DNA from: Clostridia bacterium
Lineage (GTDB): Bacteria; Bacillota; Clostridia; Oscillospirales; CAG-272
Reading direction: 5' to 3'
Assembly (NCBI GenBank): GCA_017472695.1
Contig: JAFUOQ010000016.1
Span: 89,944 to 153,943, forward strand
DNA: 64,000 bases
Of the stretch, positions 58,980 to 64,000 are shown piece after piece. A model generated the notes under the pieces. The model was not told the origin of the DNA. It did no database searches and was given only the letters and a program-made list of their open reading frames with translations. Numbering within the stretch: position 1 is the first letter of the stretch; each line of letters starts with the position of its first letter. The position numbers and the translations under genes are program-made.

Positions 58980-59306
58980 ATGTCGGCAAAAAATTTAGAC
59001 AAGCACCAACGCTTCAGAAGCATTACCGTGGGATTTAGAGTATCCCCCGAAGAAAGCGTTACGCTCAACAAAATCGTTGCCCTATCGGGAATGACGAAGC
59101 AAGAATACTGCTACCAAAAATGTATGAACCGAGAAATCGTCGTACAAGGCAATCCGAGAGTTTACAAAGCGCTTTATACGGAATTGAAAAACATCCTCTC
59201 CGAGCTTCAAAGAATCGAAGCGGGCGGGAGCGTCGATCCCGATTTGTTGGAGGTTATCGACCAAATAAACGTAACGCTTTATGGAATGAGTAAGGCAGAA
59301 AATTAA
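58980..59306 (+). CDS. Small relaxosome-type protein (MobC-like)
   Basis: A 108-residue protein starting with a ribbon-helix-helix-like segment (ITVGFRVSPEESVTLNKIVALSGMTKQEYCYQKCMNREI) followed by a long helix. This pattern is seen in accessory mobilisation proteins that bind oriT. It begins 2 bp after the integrase stop. Assignment to mobilisation rests on neighbours; a regulator role is an alternative. Confidence 0.65.
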   Translation: MSAKNLDKHQRFRSITVGFRVSPEESVTLNKIVALSGMTKQEYCYQKCMNREIVVQGNPRVYKALYTELKNILSELQRIEAGGSVDPDLLEVIDQINVTLYGMSKAEN

Positions 59307-59329
59307 ATCTATACGGACGACGGAAAAGT

Positions 59330-59462
59330 GTTGTCGCAGAGTATAGCGAGCATAGGAAATGTACTGCCACGGCGTAATGCCACGGCAGACATTCCCTGCG
59401 AAAAATCAGAGCTTTTTCGATTGGGGACTCCCCTATAACCCCGTCGAAATATCGTTAAACAC
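59330..59462 (+). other. Candidate origin of transfer (oriT)
   Basis: The 170-bp gap between the two small mobilisation genes holds CTGCC (59364-59368) / GGCAG (59384-59388) with two TGCCACGG direct repeats inside, and TTTCGA (59415-59420) / TCGAAA (59444-59449) enclosing GGGGA-c-TCCCC (59423-59433) and a CCCC run. Inverted repeats next to a C-rich strand just upstream of mob genes are the usual look of oriT for MOBP relaxases. The nick site is not identified. Confidence 0.45.
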
Positions 59463-59476
59463 TAAGGAGGAATGTA

Positions 59477-59836
59477 TTGAGTTATAATCAAAAAACGATA
59501 AAACAACACGTAAAAAAGCCGCAGCGAAAGCGGGAGACGCCGCTTCAAATTCGTCTGACGGCACAGGAGAAAAAGAAGATAGAAGGACTTGCCAAGGCGT
59601 GTAAGCTGTCTATGTCGGAGATGGCAAGGCAGTTGATTATGGGTGCAAAAGTGCGTGCCGTACCGCCCGAGGAGTTTTATAAAATTCTTGAAGAAATGCA
59701 GCTTATCTCAGAGAAAATCGAGTTCTATGCCGATACTCCACAACTATATGAATGCTCCGATGAGGTGATAAACTGTATGACGGATTTCAAAAAATTCGTT
59801 ATGGATTTCTATGGAGGTGCGTATGGCGACAACTAA
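59477..59836 (+). CDS. Plasmid mobilisation relaxosome protein, MobC family
   Basis: A 119-residue protein: basic N terminus, ribbon-helix-helix segment (LQIRLTAQEKKKIEGLAKACKLSMSEMARQLIMGAKV) and a helical C terminus, the classical MobC layout. The start is a TTG at 59477 with AAGGAGG seven bases ahead; no ATG fits. It overlaps the relaxase start by 14 bp, as usual for MobC/MobA pairs. It would help melt oriT for the relaxase. Confidence 0.85.
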   Translation: MSYNQKTIKQHVKKPQRKRETPLQIRLTAQEKKKIEGLAKACKLSMSEMARQLIMGAKVRAVPPEEFYKILEEMQLISEKIEFYADTPQLYECSDEVINCMTDFKKFVMDFYGGAYGDN

Positions 59837-61280
59837 AATATGGCCTGTTTACGATAGTCTGCGCCGTGTGCTTGACTATGCAAACAATCCCGAAAAGACC
59901 GAATACAGTTCGCTGAAAGATGTGATTCACTATGCCGAAAACGGAGAGAAAACGATGCTTACAGGGACAGAAACCGTGTATCTCACCACCGCCGTCAACT
60001 GCGATTTTTGGGGCGACACACCCCTTGAAGCTATGCAGACGGTACAAAATCACTTCGGCAATCGTGGATCTATCGTGGCGTTTCACGCTTATCAGAGCTT
60101 TCGTCCCGGTGAGATCACACCCGAAGAATGTCATAAAATCGGCGTGTTTCTTGCACAAACGGCGTGGGATCGGCATCAAGTAATGGTTGCCACCCATCTG
60201 AATTGTGGGCATCTGCATAATCATTTTATAATAAATCCGATTTCCCATATCGACGGGAAGAAGCTTGATAGCGGATACAAATTGTATTGGGATATGCGTT
60301 CTCGCTCAGACATTCTGTGTAAGCAGTTTGAAAAATCGGTGATTAAAAATCCTAAAGGAAAGACACCGAGGAACATCTATTTTGCCGAGAAAAACGGACA
60401 GGCAACCAAGTATAGTTTAATGCGAGAAGCTATTGAAAAGGCGCTTGAACTCTCTGTCGGGTGGTCTGATTTTGAGCAACACCTATGCGATCAAGGGTAT
60501 CAATTTTATCGCAACGAAGGCAGGAAGTACCCAACGATAAAGCGAATCAACGATACCAAGGCAACACGAATTTATCAGTTAGGCGACGAATATACCCTTG
60601 ATTATATCCAAGAGCGACTTGACGAAAATCACTCACGATTCCCATTCACGCAAGGCTCATCGTATAATGCGTATTACTATATGTGGCAAAACCGTAACGG
60701 ATATTATAAGAAGACGCCTGCTGAATATCATCGGGAACAAGCGGTAAAACAGTTACCACCGTTGTTGGCGCTGTTGGTGGAGTTCATCTATCTCATAGGC
60801 GGTCCCGATTTGGTCGCCTACGATAACCCAAGCCCAAAGTATTACCCCATAACACCCGAAATGAGAGAAATCACACGAAAGCTTGAAATGTATTCCCGCC
60901 AAGCTATCATTATGGGACGAGAAAAGCTCGGCACAAAAGAGGACGTTGATGATTTTCTTGAACGTACCGAAACAAAAATCGTTACTCTTGAACGCAACCG
61001 CAAGGATCTATACAACAGTATCCGCCGTGAAACCGATCAAAAGAAAATCGAGAGCGTAAAGCAACAAATCTCCGCTATCTCCGCTGAATTAAAGCCGTTG
61101 CGTAGAACGAGGACGGATATGAAAAAGCTGCTTGAACGCTCAGGCGTAATGGCGGAGCAGGTTGAGGCGGAACACAAGGCAAGGCGAGAGTATATCGAGC
61201 GCAACTATAAGCTAACGTCAAGAGGATTTGACGAGATCGGCATACCGAGAAAAAGCCGCGACGAACGCGGCGACAGATAA
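59823..61280 (+). CDS. Relaxase/mobilisation nuclease (MOBP type)
   Basis: A 485-residue protein. The N-terminal 250 residues form the relaxase domain; the metal-binding triad is in HLNCGHLHNHFIINP near residues 125-137 (H-x-H-N-H), and tyrosines early in the chain (PVYDSLRRVLDYANN, 8-22) include the likely nick-forming one. A basic coiled-coil tail follows (RTETKIVTLERNRKDLYNSIRRETDQ, near 375 to the end). It nicks oriT and pilots the strand to the recipient. ATG at 59823 is chosen because GGAGGTG of the preceding codons sits right ahead of it; an ATG 12 bases earlier lacks this. Confidence 0.9.
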   Translation: MATTKIWPVYDSLRRVLDYANNPEKTEYSSLKDVIHYAENGEKTMLTGTETVYLTTAVNCDFWGDTPLEAMQTVQNHFGNRGSIVAFHAYQSFRPGEITPEECHKIGVFLAQTAWDRHQVMVATHLNCGHLHNHFIINPISHIDGKKLDSGYKLYWDMRSRSDILCKQFEKSVIKNPKGKTPRNIYFAEKNGQATKYSLMREAIEKALELSVGWSDFEQHLCDQGYQFYRNEGRKYPTIKRINDTKATRIYQLGDEYTLDYIQERLDENHSRFPFTQGSSYNAYYYMWQNRNGYYKKTPAEYHREQAVKQLPPLLALLVEFIYLIGGPDLVAYDNPSPKYYPITPEMREITRKLEMYSRQAIIMGREKLGTKEDVDDFLERTETKIVTLERNRKDLYNSIRRETDQKKIESVKQQISAISAELKPLRRTRTDMKKLLERSGVMAEQVEAEHKARREYIERNYKLTSRGFDEIGIPRKSRDERGDR

Positions 61281-61306
61281 AATTATTTACGAAAGGAAGT
61301 AAGAAA

Positions 61307-61696
61307 ATGAAACAATCACTTTACGAACAAAACGGCGGAACCTACCGCGAAGAAAACGGACACCTTATCCCCCACCTCGCTCTCCCCGAAAGCAACGAGC
61401 AACCCATCGGCAAATACGGACTGATACACCTCGACTATCTCAAAAAGCATAGACGAGGAACATACACCACGCTGCTGACTGAGGGAAGATTGAACGCTTA
61501 TCTTGCAGATGTTGACAGTCAAGCCAAGAAAATGCTTGATTTAATTATCAAGCAATCCGCAGAACGAGAGCGTGTGAACGAGGATTTGAAAGCCAAAGAC
61601 CAACTAAAATGGGTGCAGATGATGAATAACATCAAAGCCTCAGCGGAGGAAGCCGTTACGGTTGAGTTTTTAGAAAATCCGATTAAATATTCTTAA
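61307..61696 (+). CDS. TnpV-like transposon-encoded protein
   Basis: A 129-residue protein with the TnpV family pattern: LYEQNGGTYREENGHLIPHLALP at the N terminus, GKYGLIHLDYLKKHRRGTYTTLLTEGRLNAYLADVDSQA in the middle and an acidic helical end. TnpV proteins occur in clostridial mobile elements of the Tn4451/Tn1549 world; their exact job is unknown. A GAAAGGAAGTAAG ribosome site precedes the ATG and a strong terminator follows. Confidence 0.88.
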   Translation: MKQSLYEQNGGTYREENGHLIPHLALPESNEQPIGKYGLIHLDYLKKHRRGTYTTLLTEGRLNAYLADVDSQAKKMLDLIIKQSAERERVNEDLKAKDQLKWVQMMNNIKASAEEAVTVEFLENPIKYS

Positions 61697-61701
61697 ACGA
61701 G

Positions 61702-61734
61702 TTGCCCCGTCTGTAATATTTTCAGGCGGGGCAA
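61702..61734 (+). terminator. Terminator after the mobilisation genes
   Basis: A 12-bp stem (TTGCCCCG-TCTG / CAGG-CGGGGCAA, one G-T pair) with loop TAATATTTT. It separates the mobilisation operon from the methylation module. Confidence 0.7.
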
Positions 61735-61762
61735 TATATTCAAAAATGTTACTCAAAAGCAG

Positions 61763-61791
61763 TTGACTTATATTCCGCTTTGTGATATACT
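61763..61791 (+). promoter_or_regulatory. Promoter of the controller/methyltransferase genes
   Basis: -35 TTGACT (61763-61768), 17-bp spacer, -10 TATACT (61786-61791). The start of the small regulator is 38 nt downstream. Confidence 0.65.
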
Positions 61792-61829
61792 ATATTATGT
61801 AGATTTATACTCAATGCGAGGTGCAAACT

Positions 61830-62036
61830 GTGATTACGCAGAAGATCGGTGCAAGGATAAGAGAATTAAGAACTCAGCTTGGAATTAGTCAAGAAAAATT
61901 CGCTATGAAGATAGGTATGGATAGAACGTATTTCGCAAGTGTGGAACTTGGAAAAAGGAACATATCTATTGTAAATATTGAAAAAATAGCCAACGGATTG
62001 GGCGTTTCACTATCCGAGCTTTTTCAAAACATATAA
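61830..62036 (+). CDS. Small XRE regulator of R-M controller (C protein) type
   Basis: A 68-residue protein consisting only of a helix-turn-helix domain (IGARIRELRTQLGISQEKFAMKIGMDRTYFASVELGKRNISIVNIEKIANGLGVSLSELF). Size and pattern fit the C proteins that time expression in type II restriction-modification systems. Two candidate GTG starts exist at 61821 and 61830; 61830 is chosen because GAGGTG lies six bases ahead. An inverted pair GTCC/GGAC (62038-62053) just after its stop could be a C box in front of the methyltransferases. A free-standing element regulator is an alternative. Confidence 0.75.
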   Translation: MITQKIGARIRELRTQLGISQEKFAMKIGMDRTYFASVELGKRNISIVNIEKIANGLGVSLSELFQNI

Positions 62037-62100
62037 TGTCCGTTTTATAGGACTTGTGATGTTGTATAATTGACATAGAGTATAAGTGGAGGAAACGCAA

Positions 62101-63144
62101 ATGAGTGTTGCTGAAACAAAAGTATATAAAACGTCTTTAATAAATAACAGAAGATATTTGGGTAACAAATATAAGCTGTTGCCTTTTATCACGAAGGTTG
62201 TTAACGATGAGTGTTCTGACATTGAAACCGTTGCGGATATTTTTGCGGGTACGGGTGCGGTATCGTCTGCATTTACCGACAAAATCATCATAACCAACGA
62301 CTTGATGTATAGCAATTATATTTGCAATTATGCTTGGTTTGGAGCAGAAGAATATAATCCGCAAACCATTATAGATTTTGTTGTGAGATATAATGCTGCT
62401 ACCGAATGTGGCGATAACTATATGACCGAGAATTTTGCAGATACATATTTCAGCCGTGAGGATTGCTCTAAAATCGGTTTTATTCGCGAGGATATAGAAG
62501 AAAACTATAAAAACGGTACTATAAACAATCGTGAACGTGCTATACTGATTACATCCTTGCTCTATGCGATGGATAAAATCGCCGTTACCTGCGGTCATTA
62601 CGATGCATATAGAAAAGGAGCGGATTTTGAGGCTTCGTTGGAGCTTTACGTTCCTCTTGCAGAGGTCAATAACAATCCTTCCAACCAATGCTTTAACGAG
62701 GATGCAAATGAGCTTGTAAAACGTATTGAAGCTGATTTGGTGTATATTGATCCCCCGTACAATTCGAGACAGTATTGCGATGCTTATCATTTGCTCGAAA
62801 ACGTCGCTCGTTGGGAAAAGCCCGAAGTGTTCGGAGTTGCCAAAAAGATGGACAGAAGCGGTATGAAAAGCAAATACTGCACAATGAGTGCGACAAAGGC
62901 GTTTGAAGCATTGATCGGAGATATTAAGGCTAAATACATAATGCTATCATATAACAATATGGCGGAGAAAGGCAACTGCCGTTCAAACGCGAAAATCACA
63001 GATGAAGATATTATAAGAATATTGAGCAAAAAAGGAACTGTTAAGGTGTTTGAGGAAAGCTATAAGGCATTCACCACCGGCAAATCGGATATTGCGGAGA
63101 ATGCAGAAAGATTGTTCCTTTGCACGTGCTTTAATGAGGATTAA
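62101..63144 (+). CDS. DNA adenine N6-methyltransferase, D12 class (first)
   Basis: A 347-residue enzyme. Motif X is RRYLGNKYKLLPFI near 18-30, motif I (SAM binding) is DIFAGTGAVS at about 46-55, and motif IV (catalytic) is DPPYNSRQY at 217-225, the alpha-class order. It would methylate adenine in a short target. ATG at 62101 follows GTGGAGGAAACGCAA. It ends 3 bp before a second methyltransferase of the same class, an arrangement seen in type II or IIS systems whose two strands need separate enzymes. The cognate nuclease is not seen up to the window edge. Confidence 0.87.
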   Translation: MSVAETKVYKTSLINNRRYLGNKYKLLPFITKVVNDECSDIETVADIFAGTGAVSSAFTDKIIITNDLMYSNYICNYAWFGAEEYNPQTIIDFVVRYNAATECGDNYMTENFADTYFSREDCSKIGFIREDIEENYKNGTINNRERAILITSLLYAMDKIAVTCGHYDAYRKGADFEASLELYVPLAEVNNNPSNQCFNEDANELVKRIEADLVYIDPPYNSRQYCDAYHLLENVARWEKPEVFGVAKKMDRSGMKSKYCTMSATKAFEALIGDIKAKYIMLSYNNMAEKGNCRSNAKITDEDIIRILSKKGTVKVFEESYKAFTTGKSDIAENAERLFLCTCFNED

Positions 63145-63147
63145 CAA

Positions 63148-64000
63148 ATGATACAATCACCGCTAAACTATACGGGAGGCAAATTTAAGCTGTTGCCTCA
63201 AATATTGCCGTTGTTCCCGCAAAATATAAATGTTTTCGTTGACCTGTTCTGCGGCGGTTGTAATGTTGGAATAAATGTTGATTGCAATCGTGTCATTTAT
63301 AATGACTTGAACGAAAACTTACTCTATCTGTATAATACCTTTAAGAATCTTGATAAGCAATCCGTTATGGATTGGATTTATCAAATAATTGACAAGTATG
63401 ACTTATCCCTCGTCAGTAAATATGGGTATGACCATTATAATTGCGAGAGTAGCGCAGGACTTGGAGATTACAACAGAGATAAGTTCTTGAAGCTCAGAGC
63501 AGACTTTAACGAGAAACACGCCAAAGGAACGATAGATTATTACTACTACGTAATGCTTTACGTAATAATCGTTTATGCCTTTAATAATCAAATTCGCTTT
63601 AATTCCAACGGAGAATTTAATCTCCCCGTAGGCAAAAGAGATTTCAACAAGAAGATGGAGCAGAAACTGTCCGATTTCATAGATCGAATTCAAGAACAAA
63701 ATTGCCGTTTTACTTGTTGCGATTTCAGAGATTTTGATACATCGGCGCTTACCGCCAATGATTTCGTGTACGTTGATCCGCCATATCTTATCACTTGCGC
63801 TACTTACAACGAGCAGGGCGGTTGGGGCGAAACCGAAGAAAAAGACCTTCTTGCCTTTTTGGACAAGCTGCATAATCAAGGCGTTAGATTCGCTTTGTCA
63901 AACGTTTTACGCAGCAAAGGTAAGGAAAATCACATCTTGATTGAGTGGGTAAATAAAAATACCGATAAGTATAGAGCGATTCCACTTAATTACAGTTATT
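63148..64000 (+). CDS. DNA adenine N6-methyltransferase, D12 class (second, cut by the window edge)
   Basis: The frame is open from the ATG at 63148 to the last base, 284 codons, with no stop. Motif X LNYTGGKFKLLPQI near residues 7-20, motif I VDLFCGGCNVG at 31-41, motif IV VDPPYLIT at 209-216 and the later F-A-L-S-N block (RFALSN) are the Dam/D12 signature. It resembles DpnII-type M1 enzymes. The C terminus is missing here. It begins 3 bp after the first methyltransferase, so the two are one operon. Divergence between the two proteins is high, so this is not a recent duplication. Confidence 0.9.
   Translation, partial: MIQSPLNYTGGKFKLLPQILPLFPQNINVFVDLFCGGCNVGINVDCNRVIYNDLNENLLYLYNTFKNLDKQSVMDWIYQIIDKYDLSLVSKYGYDHYNCESSAGLGDYNRDKFLKLRADFNEKHAKGTIDYYYYVMLYVIIVYAFNNQIRFNSNGEFNLPVGKRDFNKKMEQKLSDFIDRIQEQNCRFTCCDFRDFDTSALTANDFVYVDPPYLITCATYNEQGGWGETEEKDLLAFLDKLHNQGVRFALSNVLRSKGKENHILIEWVNKNTDKYRAIPLNYSY

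Larger units (their letters stand above)
55628..64000. mobile_element. Integrative mobilizable element inserted at the 3' end of guaA (right end outside the window)
   Basis: Directly after guaA the gene content changes to an element: TIR-like cargo, XRE regulator, excisionase, tyrosine integrase, two relaxosome proteins, relaxase, TnpV, and a methylation module. The guaA 3' end is a known site for tyrosine-recombinase elements. No coupling ATPase or mating-channel genes are seen up to 64000, so it would need a helper for transfer, unless those genes lie beyond the edge. The left boundary is inferred from the guaA stop; the right boundary and the repeated attachment core cannot be checked here. 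Confidence 0.75.

Noticed and set aside
62137..62790. A 217-codon minus-strand frame opposite the first methyltransferase
   Set aside because: The plus strand has clear methyltransferase motifs and a ribosome site; the antisense frame has neither.

Overview
The window reads as chromosomal DNA of an anaerobic, AT-rich member of the Clostridia (Firmicutes), most likely an uncultured gut lineage. The reasons are the SCIFF peptide and its radical SAM maturase, pyruvate formate-lyase with its activase, meso-diaminopimelate dehydrogenase, an independent phosphoglycerate mutase, strong AGGAGG ribosome sites, sigma-A promoters with 17-bp spacers, and palindromic intergenic repeats of a kind seen in uncultured gut Clostridia. 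Species cannot be named from sequence alone. No rRNA, tRNA or CRISPR array was seen.

Layout. 0.1-8.2 kb: a secreted glycosidase-like lipoprotein, an amidase-fold protein, a PiT phosphate transporter, an RluA-type pseudouridine synthase, gpmI and a DUF436 gene. 8.2-8.7 kb: a gene-free structured segment (possible small RNA plus tandem hairpin repeats). 8.7-21.9 kb: a five-gene leftward operon encoding a giant acidic membrane protein, a MoxR ATPase, a DUF58 protein and two membrane von Willebrand A proteins. 21.9-22.7 kb: a gene-free segment with several hairpins. 22.7-39.5 kb: a leftward surface polysaccharide operon with one strong promoter (four glycosyltransferases of GT4/GT2 type plus one more GT2, flippase, EpsG-type polymerase, LicD, a cytidylyltransferase, pyruvyl transferase with an iron-sulfur partner, RmlB, a fucokinase/fucose-1-P guanylyltransferase fusion and a nucleotidyltransferase). 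39.6-41.9 kb: a membrane-anchored degenerate cyclophilin. 42.0-45.1 kb: scfA-scfB and a PLP decarboxylase. 45.2-50.2 kb: small genes and a leftward SPFH / four-helix membrane protein / TIR operon. 50.3-55.6 kb: ddh, pflBA and a stand-alone GMP synthase ATP-pyrophosphatase.

From the 3' end of guaA to the right edge lies a mobilizable element: a TIR-like protein gene and an XRE regulator on the left, then excisionase, tyrosine integrase, two relaxosome proteins, a MOBP-type relaxase, TnpV, a small XRE regulator of R-M controller type and two class-D12 adenine methyltransferases. The last methyltransferase is cut by the window edge. No conjugation coupling or channel genes are visible, so what is seen fits an integrative mobilizable element, but the right end is not in the window.

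The most interesting uncharacterised assemblies are the SPFH/membrane/TIR-L12 operon, the TIR-like cargo gene next to the element's regulator, and the MoxR-vWA operon with its 1636-residue acidic partner. Several small regulatory or repeat structures (a 26-bp palindrome ahead of pflB, paired operators ahead of the integrase, and a hairpin repeat that supplies the last codons of a DUF559 gene) are directly visible.
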